From positions 1-64,000 of the forward strand of contig NZ_MWQN01000006.1 in assembly GCF_002024165.1 (NCBI RefSeq): DNA of 64,000 bases, written 5' to 3'. Position 1 is the stretch's first letter; each line of letters opens with the position of its first letter. Both the position numbers and the translations under genes were made by a program. The notes beneath the pieces are model-generated. The model did no database searches. It saw only the letters and a list, made by a program, of their open reading frames with translations, and was not told where the DNA came from. Below are positions 1 through 9,503 of this stretch, in pieces. Origin of the DNA: Embleya scabrispora. Its GTDB lineage: Bacteria > Actinomycetota > Actinomycetes > Streptomycetales > Streptomycetaceae.

Positions 1-3000
1 TGGCCAGAAATCGATGGCGTCGGTGGTCAAGAGGACGAGGGCTGCGCGCACGGCGAGTGTGCGTTGGACACCTGCCGAGGTGGCGTGGTGGTCGACGACG
101 GTGGCGGCGAGGTCTCGTGGCGTCGGGCTTCCGTGGTCGATCAGGATCGCGAGGAGGTGGGACCAGGTTCTCAGGGCCGCGGCGTGGGATTCGTCCGTGT
201 CGGCCAAAGCCGGCGGGGTTGGAGAGCGGGAGGTGTGCTCTCCGGAGTCGTCGGGGCGAGTGGGGATCGGTGCGAGGGCGTCCTGGAGGTCGTGTGCCAG
301 GTTCTCCAGGAGAGTGACGGCCGTGGGCGGCAGCGTTACGGAGTCGAGTCCCCGGGTCTCTCGGCCCCGGGCGAGGTCGGCTCGGACGAGGCGGTCGAGG
401 TCGCGGCCGAATTCGTGGGGCGCGTGTAGGGCGGCCAGGCGGCGCAGCGTCGCCTCGGTTGTCGCGCTCGCTTCGTCCCAGGTCGTGGAGCCCTCTCCCA
501 GGACGGCGCCGGTCCACGACGCCCAGACCCCGGGGGCTAGTTCGTCGAGTCGGTTCCGCCGGTCGAGCCACGCCAGGGCGTGGTGTCCCGCCCATGCCCG
601 CAGGTCGTCTCCCCCCTCCGCCAACCATGTGTCTGCGTGATCGTGTTCATGGTGGAGATAGCGGAACGCGCCGTCCAGAAGCTGCGCGCGCTCGTCGGCG
701 TCGAAGACGCTCATGCCGGGCCATGTCTGCGGGTCCGCGTCGCGTGGGGTGTGACCGCGGCCGGTGGCGGGATCGAGCTGCAGATTCCAGAACAGGTCGG
801 GAAAGACGGTCGTGTCGCCGGACACGAGGTCGCTCAGGGCCTGCCTCTGGCCCGCGACGAAGCCATCGGATTCGGCCCATCGGCGCCGTCCGGCGCCGTG
901 TGAGCGGCGGAGTCGGGCGGCGAGATCGCCGTGGATGACGATGGGGTCGTAGGCCCATCGCAGGTGGGGCCAGGAAGGGTTGTCCCGGCGGTCGTAGGCG
1001 AGTTCGTACAGGGCCGGGTCGTCGGGGTCGAAGAGATGTGATGCCAGATGGCCGAACGCGTTCGCGGTGGCGCTGTCACCCGTGTGCAGTGCGTCGGCGG
1101 CCTGATCGAGAACCCAGGCGAAGTCCGAGCCGGTGAGGAGTCGGGGCCGTCGGGCGTGTTCGGGTGTTTCGAGTGCCCGCAACGAGAGAGGGATGGGTTG
1201 GTGCCAGCCGTGGACGATGTGCCGGGTCGCGTAGGCGGGTTCCCGGTGGCGGTGTACGCACTCGAGGACCAGGGCTCGGGCGAGATCGCGGCGCAACGAG
1301 GTCACGGCGGCGAGTTGTGGCCCCTGGAGGCCTTGGGGGTCCAATGCGCTGGGCAGGAGGAGTTCTCCCCCCTGGGAAAAGCGCCGTGCGATCAGGGTGG
1401 CCATGGCGGGCAGGTGTCTGGTGGGGTCGTGGTGGTCCGCGGCGCGGGCGATGGCGGCGTCCAGGAGCAGGCCCTCGTCGCTGTGGGAATGGAATTCGAA
1501 GCGCTGGGGGTTCGGCGTGGACGCGGGCTCGAGGTGAGGGCGGCAGGCGGTGCCGTCGCCCCGTCCGGTCGGCTCGGGCGCGGTGATCGTTTCTTCCTCG
1601 TCGTGGGGATCGGAGTGCCATACGGCGTTCATCCAGGCCAAGAGCACGGGGATCTGTTCGTCCGTGCACGCGTCGGGGATGTCGGTGAGGAAGTGTGTGT
1701 AACCGCCGTCCCAGCTCTTGGGGCCGGGAGGTCGCAGGTGTGTCAGGAGTTCCTCGACGGACAGATGCCGCGGCCACAGCAGGGACAGGAACGTCGCGCG
1801 CAGGGAGCGATCGGGATCGGCTGTGGCGAGGCCCGTGTCGGTCTCGTCGGGCAGGTCGTGCAGGGCTTCGCGCAGGACGGGCGCGGCGAGGGGTTCGTCG
1901 CCGGCGAACGCCGCGTACGCGGCGATACGGCGCTGTCCGTTCGGCCGCCGGGGGTCACGGACGATACGCAGGAGTGACGGTGTCAGGGCCGCGGAGGGGC
2001 AGTCCCGGGCGAGGCGCAGCGCGATGCGTACCCGTGCGGCCGCCGTGTCCCGATCGTCGCGGGGGTCGCCGGGGGTGGAGGTGAGGGCGGTGATCAGTTG
2101 TGTGTCCAGACCGGGATGGTGCAGGTCCCAGCGTGAGAAGTACCAGCGGGTGTCGGCGAGTTCGACCTCGTCCGCGTGTTCCAGGAGGCGCTCGACGATC
2201 AGTTTCCTGACGGCGTCGGAGCGGACCAGGGCGCTGTGGGCGATCAGGCTCACGGAGTCCGCGTCCGACAGCCAGTCGGTGCCTTGTGGGTCGAGCGCGA
2301 CCAGCCACGCGGCTGTCTCACGCAAGGGCGTCGGGATGCAGTGGACGCCTTCGTCGGGGGTCCTGACCAGCAGGAGATCGGCGAGTTGTTCGGGGCGTGT
2401 TCCGCGGTCGAGGAGGTACCTGGCCGCGAGGTAGGCCGCGACCGAGGAATGGCGAAACGAGACGCGATCGGCGCCCGAGGGCGTGAACAGGGCGGTACGC
2501 AGGGCCTCTTCCACCACAAGGGCGGTGACTTCGAACGTCAGTGTCGGGCCGGTGGTCTCGGTGCCGCCGACCGCGGACGCGATGTCGAAGTCCAGAGGGT
2601 GGGACGCGGTGGCGAGAGCACCGCCCAGCCACAGCGTCCGCCGGCCGGAGAGCAACATCCAGGCGGCGACGCGGCCCGCGACGACCAGGCGTTGCTCGAC
2701 GGTCGTGGTGAACGGGCGAGGCTCGCTGCGATCGGAGGCGTGCTCGTAAGCGAGGAACCGGGTGCCCGACGCAAAGAGTTGCGAGGGCCCGCCGGCGAGT
2801 CGGCCTTGTTCACGATAGGTACGCACGAGGAACTCGAGCGTCAGGGGCACGCTCGCCAACGCGCCCGCCCGGGCGTCGACAGCCGCGTTCAGCACGTCCA
2901 CGCCGGCCACCCCGGCGCTGTCGGCCAGGGAGACCGCCTCCGCGTATGTGAGAGGCGCGAGATCTACCAGGGGGCACGCTCCGAAGCAGTCCTGAAGGAC

Positions 3001-3591
3001 ATCCGCGAGAGCCTGTTTGAAGTCCGCCGATCGACACGCGAGGAGGAACCTCACGCCGCTCGTGTCGCGCGCCTTCAAGGCGCGCCGCAGGAAGCCGGGC
3101 AGCCGTTCGAGCATGGGACTCTCGTCCAACTGGTCAATGACGAACGTGACAGCGGGCCGCGCGATGTCCCGGTCCGGTGGTCGTTGGCCTTCGTTCCCGG
3201 TGGCGCCGCGTCGAGGCAACGCTTCGAGAAAGCGTCCCAGGAGTTCGAGACAGGAGTGTTCGGTCAAGTCCGCGCCGTCCACCCACACACACCCGGGGCC
3301 CTCCGGGACCGCAGCGGGCTCGTCGAGAGGGACCAGACCACGAGTCAGGTCACGCAGAAACCACGTCTTGCCGGCGCCGGGCTCACCGAGCACCACCAAC
3401 GTCCCCGCCGCTGCTACCACGTCCGCCGTCACCAGCGATCCCGACGACAAGCCCGAACGCGGGGAAGGAAACCACCCCGCAGTACGGAACCCGTCGTCAT
3501 CGACCGGAAAGCCGTCCCCCAACGGATCCCCCGCATCGGAACGCACACGACACAACCGGGCCACACGCGTCGTGAACACACTCGCCACCAT
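1..3591 (-). CDS. NACHT-type STAND NTPase, C-terminus beyond window
   Basis: An uninterrupted minus-strand frame runs from an ATG at 3591 (or GTG at 3594) to the left edge, giving at least 1197 residues. Residues 69-76 read GEPGAGKT, a Walker A. About residues 148-157 read VTFVIDQLDE, a Walker B. Near residues 375-392 is the FRHSSVAAYLAARYL block typical of the end of NACHT modules. The remaining ~800 residues are rich in Leu, Ala and Arg, probably helical, and not recognised. No effector domain is visible at the N-terminus, which leaves only about 65 residues before the P-loop, so any effector would have to be in the missing C-terminus. STAND NTPases in bacteria are often intracellular phage sensors; that role is inferred here from fold and neighbourhood. 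I checked the frame at several points along the span. Confidence 0.82.
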   Translation of the reverse strand, partial: MVASVFTTRVARLCRVRSDAGDPLGDGFPVDDDGFRTAGWFPSPRSGLSSGSLVTADVVAAAGTLVVLGEPGAGKTWFLRDLTRGLVPLDEPAAVPEGPGCVWVDGADLTEHSCLELLGRFLEALPRRGATGNEGQRPPDRDIARPAVTFVIDQLDESPMLERLPGFLRRALKARDTSGVRFLLACRSADFKQALADVLQDCFGACPLVDLAPLTYAEAVSLADSAGVAGVDVLNAAVDARAGALASVPLTLEFLVRTYREQGRLAGGPSQLFASGTRFLAYEHASDRSEPRPFTTTVEQRLVVAGRVAAWMLLSGRRTLWLGGALATASHPLDFDIASAVGGTETTGPTLTFEVTALVVEEALRTALFTPSGADRVSFRHSSVAAYLAARYLLDRGTRPEQLADLLLVRTPDEGVHCIPTPLRETAAWLVALDPQGTDWLSDADSVSLIAHSALVRSDAVRKLIVERLLEHADEVELADTRWYFSRWDLHHPGLDTQLITALTSTPGDPRDDRDTAAARVRIALRLARDCPSAALTPSLLRIVRDPRRPNGQRRIAAYAAFAGDEPLAAPVLREALHDLPDETDTGLATADPDRSLRATFLSLLWPRHLSVEELLTHLRPPGPKSWDGGYTHFLTDIPDACTDEQIPVLLAWMNAVWHSDPHDEEETITAPEPTGRGDGTACRPHLEPASTPNPQRFEFHSHSDEGLLLDAAIARAADHHDPTRHLPAMATLIARRFSQGGELLLPSALDPQGLQGPQLAAVTSLRRDLARALVLECVHRHREPAYATRHIVHGWHQPIPLSLRALETPEHARRPRLLTGSDFAWVLDQAADALHTGDSATANAFGHLASHLFDPDDPALYELAYDRRDNPSWPHLRWAYDPIVIHGDLAARLRRSHGAGRRRWAESDGFVAGQRQALSDLVSGDTTVFPDLFWNLQLDPATGRGHTPRDADPQTWPGMSVFDADERAQLLDGAFRYLHHEHDHADTWLAEGGDDLRAWAGHHALAWLDRRNRLDELAPGVWASWTGAVLGEGSTTWDEASATTEATLRRLAALHAPHEFGRDLDRLVRADLARGRETRGLDSVTLPPTAVTLLENLAHDLQDALAPIPTRPDDSGEHTSRSPTPPALADTDESHAAALRTWSHLLAILIDHGSPTPRDLAATVVDHHATSAGVQRTLAVRAALVLLTTDAIDFWP

Positions 3592-3600
3592 CACCGGATG

Positions 3601-3885
3601 GTGACAGGCCCCACCGACGAACCCCGAATCGTCACGACACCCGCGAAGACCCACACACGAGCCGCTCCCCCACGTGAACGCGACCCGCACACACCGCGGA
3701 CACGAGAGCCCTCCCCCGCGCGCGCATCAACGCCGGAGAACAACGACCGGCCCCGCACCCGGTCCACCGACCACTCCCCCACTACCACGACACGAACCCC
3801 AACCCGCCAACCACCGACACAAGCCCCCCGACATACCCACGCATCCACACCGAACACACCACACCGGCAACCGACCTACAGATAA
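3601..3885. other. C-rich non-coding spacer between NACHT gene and helicase fragment
   Basis: No convincing gene. The top strand is strongly C/A-rich with few G-runs, unlike the coding DNA around it. It contains a CGAACCCCAACC motif near 3791, resembling motifs found in the spacers downstream of the decayed tniB and tniQ copies. It may be the remains of a transposon end and it probably carries the NACHT promoter. Confidence 0.4.
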
Positions 3886-5058
3886 CGTCGACGCCTTCTC
3901 CCAGTACGCGGACGTTGGCCAGGACGGCGCCGTCGACGGCGTCGTGTGGGCCGATGTCGGAGCGCAGCAGCGGTACGTTCTCGAAGTCGGCCAGGTGTCG
4001 GGTGCGGCTGCGGGACGATTGTCCGCTGTGGATGGCGTGCACCCATAGGCGGCGGATCGTGGTGGTGGAGGAGGCTGCGGTCACGGTGTCGGGCAGGGTC
4101 CGGGCGAAGTGTTGGGCGTGGGCGATGCGGCTGTGGAAGCTGATGACTCGGCGTATGCGGTGTTGGGCCATCGCGCGCAGCAGGCCGACTTGCAGGGCTG
4201 ACAGGCGCAGGCCGTCCAGGTGGGGGTGGGGCCTTTGGTCCGCAGGACGCCTTGGAGTTCCTCGTCGTCGATGACGGGCACGACGATGCGGTAGTCGGCG
4301 AGGATGCCTTGGTCGATGGCGTCGGCCAGGGTCAGTTGGTAGACGGTCGGGCCGTAGATGGAGGCGTCGTCCATCGAGGTGGGTGACGTGGTTGGTGCGG
4401 GCTCCGGCTGTGCCTGGTTGTCGGTTGCCGTGGGGGGATGCTCCTTGTCGCTCTTCTTGTCGTTCTTGTTCTTCCTCGGTTCCGGTGGGTTCCATGTGCG
4501 GGGGGTGGCGGTCATGTACAGCCTGCGCCGGGCGGGGATGGAGCCGTCCTTGTGGATGGCGGCCCATTCCTTGCCGGGGTCGCCGGTGGTGCGGTGGGCT
4601 TCGTCGACGACCGCGATCGACCACTGCGGCAGGTCGTGCCTTCGGTGGGCCTGTTCGATCACCTTCAGTGAGGAGTAGGTCCCGAAGACCACGGTCGGGC
4701 CGGTGTGGGAGGCCACCGTCTCGGCCAGCACGCGGGCGTCGGTGGTCAGCGTTTTCATCCGCTTGTCGACGGCGACGTTGTGGGTGCTGTCCAGGGAGCA
4801 GACGCCCACCATGTTGGTGAGGGGGCTGTCGTGTGCCCAGTGGGCGGCGGTCTGGGAGAGGAGATCGAGGGTGGGGACGAGCACCAGGACGTGCCCGCTT
4901 GGGGTGAAGTGCTCTGCGATGCGCATGGCGATGATCGTCTTGCCGGTCCCGGTTGCGGCGATGATCGTGACGCGCGACAGGTGCTTCAGGGCCTGGGTGG
5001 CGGCGTCCACCGCCTCTGCCTGGTGGCGCCGCAGCCGTTTGAGGGTTCCTGCGGTCAC
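3886..5058 (-). pseudogene. DEAD/DEAH-box helicase, N-terminal half, frameshifted and truncated
   Basis: From ATG 5058 the frame shows a superfamily-2 helicase: AATGTGKT at residues 34-41 (motif I), DEAH at 152-155 (motif II) and TATP at 183-186 (motif III). The frame is lost around 4222-4235, inside a run of C residues (ccccaccccc on the coding strand). It continues in the next frame with SALQVGLLRAMAQHRIRRV and SFHSRIAHAQHFARTL, which resemble the second RecA domain. Homology stops at 3886, right after NVRVLGEGVD (motif V). The rest of the second RecA domain and the helicase-associated repeats are missing. A helicase tail beginning at the same motif lies on the other strand at 13338. The start is divergent from tniQ. 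Confidence 0.8.
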
Positions 5059-5291
5059 TGGTGGCGGTTCTCCTTCACGGGGGCGTTGCGGCCGTGTGGC
5101 GCCTCCCGTCGGGGCGGCGACCGGGCGCCACGGCTGCGCGTGGTCCGGTTTTGGACCCGTTGCTCCTTGGCCGGGCGGGGAGTTCTAGATTCTCTTCGTC
5201 CGGATCGCCGGATCGAGGGCGCCACCCTATGGGCCGTGCTCGGGCGGGTCGAGGGAGGTGTCGGTTGTCGGGGTGGCACGCGCCGCGGTCT

Positions 5292-6242
5292 GTGCGGGCT
5301 CTGCCGCAACAGGTGCGTTTCGTCGCGGGAGAGTCCACCGGTTCGTATGTGACGCGGCTGGCTGCCCGCAACGGCCAGAGCGTGGCGCAGTTGTTGGACA
5401 GTGTCGGCCGGGGTCAATCCCGCGCGGTCGATCCGCGCTACACCGAGTTGTATGTCGACGCCGCCGGTCGTGAGCGGCTGGCGGCGCTGACGGGGCGGAC
5501 GGTGCGGGAGTTGCAGCGAGCGCTGATCGGCCTGCGCGAGGGGCAGTTGCTGCCGGCCGGGAGGGACGGCCCGGTGTGGAAGTGGCCGTGGGAGCCGCGG
5601 GACGGTTATCTGGTGCGGGCCTGCGCGTTGTGCACGGCTTCTCGGGGTGTCCGGGGTCCGGTGTGGTTGATGCTCCCGGACACGTGGCACATCTGCGTAC
5701 GGCACGGTCGGTTGACCGACAATTCCCGTGACGACTCCACGACGTTCGCCCGCTTGGACGCCTGGCCGCAGGCGGTGGTCGCGGAGCGGCAACGGCGACG
5801 GCTCGAACTGCGGCTCGGGCCCGTCGCGCGGAGCTTGGTCGCCGATGCGTTCGCGGTGTTGGCCCACCCGTCCTCGCGGCGCCCCCGATTGGGTTCGCAT
5901 CGTGGTGTGGTGGCCCATCTGTTGCCGTCGGTGATGCGGGTGGCTCGGCTGATGGCCCGTGTCGAACGCCCTCGGCTCGATGGGCGGTTGACCGGTTTCG
6001 AGTACGCGCGGTGGGGCCGGGATGTTGTGGGTGAACTCGGCCCGGGCGTGTACCGGGCGCTGAGTCGATGGCAGGAGGAGCATGCTCTGCTCCCGTGGCT
6101 CGGTGTGAACGATGCGCGGCCGTGTGGAGTGAGGCCGGGGCCGGCGGCCCCGCACGCGAGGATCGCGGAACTGGCGTCGGTGGACCAACTCACTTGCCTG
6201 TCTTGGGACATGCTGGAGAAGGCCGAGCGGCCCTTCGGATAG
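5292..6242 (+). CDS. tniQ: TniQ-family transposition targeting protein
   Basis: The N-terminus RFVAGESTGSYVTRLA is the standard TniQ opening. A zinc-finger-like block follows: CALC, then CVRH about 20 residues later. TniQ/TnsD proteins select the target and recruit the TniB/TnsC ATPase to it. GTG 5292 was chosen because TniQ homology begins directly there; ATG 5229 in the same frame is an alternative, and neither has a strong ribosome binding site. The product is about 316 residues and no lesion was seen. It heads a tight plus-strand operon followed by tnsA, tniA and tniB, with about 135 bases before tnsA. It is the only tniQ copy in the window that looks whole. Confidence 0.85.
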   Translation: MRALPQQVRFVAGESTGSYVTRLAARNGQSVAQLLDSVGRGQSRAVDPRYTELYVDAAGRERLAALTGRTVRELQRALIGLREGQLLPAGRDGPVWKWPWEPRDGYLVRACALCTASRGVRGPVWLMLPDTWHICVRHGRLTDNSRDDSTTFARLDAWPQAVVAERQRRRLELRLGPVARSLVADAFAVLAHPSSRRPRLGSHRGVVAHLLPSVMRVARLMARVERPRLDGRLTGFEYARWGRDVVGELGPGVYRALSRWQEEHALLPWLGVNDARPCGVRPGPAAPHARIAELASVDQLTCLSWDMLEKAERPFG

Positions 6243-6379
6243 CGCCCCCGTCGGAGCGTGTTCATGTGACCGCGGGTGGTGGCCTCGAGGGGCCGATGGG
6301 GTCTTGGTCTAGCATGCGGGGGCTCGAGACCGACCGGGTGCGCGCGGCGCGGCCGGTCGCGGCTGAGAGGAGCACGCCG

Positions 6380-7080
6380 ATGATGGAGGTGCTCGTGCGC
6401 CACAGCGAGGCGCCCGGTGGTCGGGCCTGTCCACCGCGCGCGCTGCTCGGGGTGGCGTTGGAGGAACATCGTCCGTTGCCGGTGGCCCGTGCCTGGCGCG
6501 GCCGGCGCGGTATCCGCACCGACTGGTGGTCGGCGACGACCGGGGCGCTGGTGCCGTGCGGCACGCTGGGGCGGACGCACCTGGCCATGGTGTTGGACTT
6601 CGATCCACGCATCACCGGGTTCGCGGCGGCCTCGGCCGAGGTGCGGTGGAGCGATGGGGGCCGGCACGGCACGATCACCCCGGCGTTCTTCGCTCGCGAC
6701 GTCGACGGGCGACTCCTGGCGGTCATGTCCCCTTGGCGACCAGGGCCGGAGGGGCTGTGCGAGGAGGAGATCATGCGTGGTGCGGCGCGGGCCGCGGCTG
6801 GACGGTGACCGTGCCGCAACTCCCGCATCCGGTACGCCTGGCCTGTCTGGAGCGGGTCGCGCAGTTCCGCATGCCGGAGTACCGCGGCACCCCGCGGATC
6901 AGGGCGGCGCTCGTGGAGGCGTTCGCGCGCGCCCGGCCCCTGGCCGAGGGGGCCGCGTCGGTCGCGGTCGCGGTGGGGCACGTCTGGCATCTGTTGTGGA
7001 CCGGGGATCTGACCACCGACTGGGACGCGCCGCTGTTGCCCACCTCGCTTGTGTGGGTCCAGGGGAACGAGGCCTTGTGA
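6380..7080 (+). pseudogene. tnsA: TnsA-like endonuclease, frameshifted
   Basis: ATG 6380 follows a GAGAGGAG-type ribosome binding site. The first frame carries LDFDPRITGFAAASAEVRW and TPAFFARDVDGRLLAV, the TnsA endonuclease pattern of actinomycete Tn7-like elements. It stops at 6808. The C-terminal half resumes in the next frame from about 6800 (FRMPEYRGTPRIRAALVEAF, then VWHLLWTGDL) and ends at 7080, overlapping tniA by GTGA. TnsA nicks the 5' ends of the transposon during cut-and-paste transposition. The family usually has PDFF where this copy has PAFF, so a catalytic Asp appears lost, and the following Val-Asp-Val-Arg-type strand is also degraded. It is probably inactive even if the frameshift is an assembly error. 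Confidence 0.75.
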
Positions 7081-9503
7081 GCGCGTCGTTGCACGAGAGC
7101 GGTGTCGCGGACGCGAAGACGGGGCTGTCTGTGGGCGCGCGGGTGCGGTGGCACGGCGCGGTCTACGTCGTGGCGGCGTTGCAGGGCGCCGCTGTGCACC
7201 TGGCCGCCTGCGGGCCGGACGGGGAGGATGTCCGCGCGCTGGTGGCGATGGTGGTGGATGCTCCCGACTTCGCGGTCCTGGACGGGGCCGGGCGGGCGCT
7301 GCCCGCGGCACGGGTGCCGGACTTGAGCGCGTTGGACCTGCTCACCGAGGCTCAGCTCCGGCGGGTGCGCGACTGGGAGCGACACTTGATCGAGGTCGTC
7401 GAGGGGCGGCTTCCGGACGCCGACCCGGAGGCGCCGCCCCGGCCGGGTTTCGACCCGACGGTGTTCACGTTGCGCCGGCGTGACGCCGCCAAGGCGGCGG
7501 AGTTGCGGGCGCTGGGTTGGACGAAGGCCTCCGCGGCCACGGTGGAGCGCCGGCGCCGGGCGTATGCCCACCGCGGCGTCGCGGGCCTGGTCCGGGAGGT
7601 GACAGCCGGCGCTGTGTGGGGTCGCACCGACGAACGGGTCGTCGCGTTGCTGCTGGCCGAGGTCGACGCGGGCGTCGAGGAGTCCAGCGGTCACGCGAGT
7701 CGGCTCCACGAACGGCTGTTGCAGGCGCTGCGGAAGCGCTATCCCGACGAGCACGAGCAACTGGCGCCCTCTCGGGCGACGTTCTACCGGCTGTTGCAGC
7801 GGTTGGGGATCTCGGTGGGGTCGTTGGCCGCGCCGGTACGGCGCCGGATGGACGCGGCGAACTCCCCGGACGCGCCGTTCACCCCGTCCATGGCGCGGAT
7901 GCTCGGCGAGCAGGTCCAGATCGATTCCACCGGGCTGGACGTGATCGCCCTGGGCGACGACGGCCGGCCGGTGTCGCTCGAGTTGACCGCCGCGATCGAC
8001 GTGGCCACGCGCACGATCATCGGCGCGGTGATAGTGCCCAGGAGCGCGGGTCGCGGCCCGCGCGGCAGGCGGCTGGGCGGGCGGGCCACCCGGTCCTTCG
8101 ACGCGGTGCTGATGCTCGCCCAGGCGTTGGCCCCGATGCCGGGCCGGCCCGGCTGGTCGCCGCTGGCGATGGCCGAGAACTCCGAGATGCCGTACGCGGA
8201 CCTGGTGGCCTGCGACCCGCGGATGATCGGCGCGGCCGCGCGGCCGGTGATCCGGCCCAAGATGATCGTCGTCGACCACGGGAAGATCTTCAACAGCGAG
8301 CACTTCGTGGACGTGTGCACCACGCTGGGCATCAGTGTTCGCCCGGCCCGGATGCGCACCCCCACCGACAAGGCGATCGTCGAGAGCACCTTCGCCGCGA
8401 TCAAGAAGCTGTTCTGCCAGCACGTGGCCGGCTACACCGGCGCGGAGTTGGCCAAGCGCGGCAAGCACGTCACCGACGGTCCGCTGTGGAGCATCAACGA
8501 GGTACAGGACCTGTTGGACGAGTGGATCGCGTTGCACTGGCAGCAGAAACCCCACGAGGGGCTGCGCAGCCCGTTCCTGCCGGGGGTGACCGTCAGCCCC
8601 AACCGGATGTACGCCGCGCTGGTGGCTGCCGAGGGTCATGTGCCGATGCCGTTGACGGTGTCCCAGAACCGCAGGTTGCTGCCGTTCAAGAGGTTGAAGG
8701 TCACCCGCAAGGGCGTACGCATCGACAACCGCACCTACAACAGCGCCTCGGTGCAGCGGTACTTCGGCAAGCATTCGGGACTGCGTGGGCAGGGCATGAA
8801 GTGGCAGGTGCGCTACAACCCCTACGCCCCGCGGTACGTGTGGCTGTACGACCATCACAAGGAGAAGACGGGCGAGGATCCCTGGGTGGAGGCGGAGTTC
8901 GTCCACCAGCGCCTGATCGGCGACCACTGGTCGCAGTACCTGTGGGAGCAGGCCACCGCGAGCCTGGTGGCCACCGGTGGCTGTGCCGGCAGGGAGCGGG
9001 AGATCGCCCGCGAGGTCGCGCGCCTGCTCGAACGGGCGCGCCGCGGCCCCGATCCCGCCGTGCCGAGGCCTGCCGGCGTGTTCACCGGGCCCCGTCTGCG
9101 GTTGCGCTCCCCCGCGCCCGACCCGTACGCGGGCATCCCCGCCCCCGACCCGGCCACCGTGACGCGCGCGCCTTCGCTGAACGTCGCCGCCGAGGACCTG
9201 CTGCCCGGGCGTCGGGCGGCCCCGTCGGGCGGGGCCGAGGCGGCCGGCGGCGACGCCCCGATGCCCGGGCCCGCCGTGCCGGACACCCCGGCGGGGCTGG
9301 ACGAGACTCCTGCGGCGGCCGGGACGCGCGTCGTCGGGGGGCCTGGGGCCGGGCGGCGGGGCGGACTGGGCGAAAGTGCCGCGGACGTGTTCGCCTCCCT
9401 CGATCCGCCCCGACCCGCCACACCGCGGCCCGGGACATCCGAGGGCGCCGCGGACCGGCCCCGAGACACCGACGACGGCGAAGAAGGCGGAGACAATACG
9501 TGA
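7077..9503 (+). CDS. tniA: TniA/TnsB-type DDE transposase
   Basis: GTG 7077 overlaps the tnsA stop. The 808-residue product has an N-terminal helix-turn-helix region (LRALGWTKASAATVERRRR), then an rve-type DDE core. The three acidic residues lie in VQIDSTGLD (about residue 283), MIVVDHGKIF (about 399) and DKAIVEST (about 435). A Mu-type C-terminal beta domain follows (TRKGVRIDNRTYNS). The last ~150 residues are Pro/Ala/Gly-rich, as in TnsB tails that contact the TnsC ATPase. The frame is intact. It catalyses strand transfer with TniB and TniQ. The stop overlaps the GTG of tniB, so the two are probably translationally coupled. Confidence 0.9.
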   Translation: MSASLHESGVADAKTGLSVGARVRWHGAVYVVAALQGAAVHLAACGPDGEDVRALVAMVVDAPDFAVLDGAGRALPAARVPDLSALDLLTEAQLRRVRDWERHLIEVVEGRLPDADPEAPPRPGFDPTVFTLRRRDAAKAAELRALGWTKASAATVERRRRAYAHRGVAGLVREVTAGAVWGRTDERVVALLLAEVDAGVEESSGHASRLHERLLQALRKRYPDEHEQLAPSRATFYRLLQRLGISVGSLAAPVRRRMDAANSPDAPFTPSMARMLGEQVQIDSTGLDVIALGDDGRPVSLELTAAIDVATRTIIGAVIVPRSAGRGPRGRRLGGRATRSFDAVLMLAQALAPMPGRPGWSPLAMAENSEMPYADLVACDPRMIGAAARPVIRPKMIVVDHGKIFNSEHFVDVCTTLGISVRPARMRTPTDKAIVESTFAAIKKLFCQHVAGYTGAELAKRGKHVTDGPLWSINEVQDLLDEWIALHWQQKPHEGLRSPFLPGVTVSPNRMYAALVAAEGHVPMPLTVSQNRRLLPFKRLKVTRKGVRIDNRTYNSASVQRYFGKHSGLRGQGMKWQVRYNPYAPRYVWLYDHHKEKTGEDPWVEAEFVHQRLIGDHWSQYLWEQATASLVATGGCAGREREIAREVARLLERARRGPDPAVPRPAGVFTGPRLRLRSPAPDPYAGIPAPDPATVTRAPSLNVAAEDLLPGRRAAPSGGAEAAGGDAPMPGPAVPDTPAGLDETPAAAGTRVVGGPGAGRRGGLGESAADVFASLDPPRPATPRPGTSEGAADRPRDTDDGEEGGDNT

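Noticed and set aside
2176..3885. 569-codon plus-strand frame over the NACHT gene
   Set aside because: The minus strand carries Walker A, Walker B and the NACHT end motif in one frame continuing to the edge. The plus frame has no domain and runs into a C-rich spacer.
6771..8927. 718-codon minus-strand frame
   Set aside because: Mirror of tniA, whose DDE residues and domain order are clear on the plus strand.
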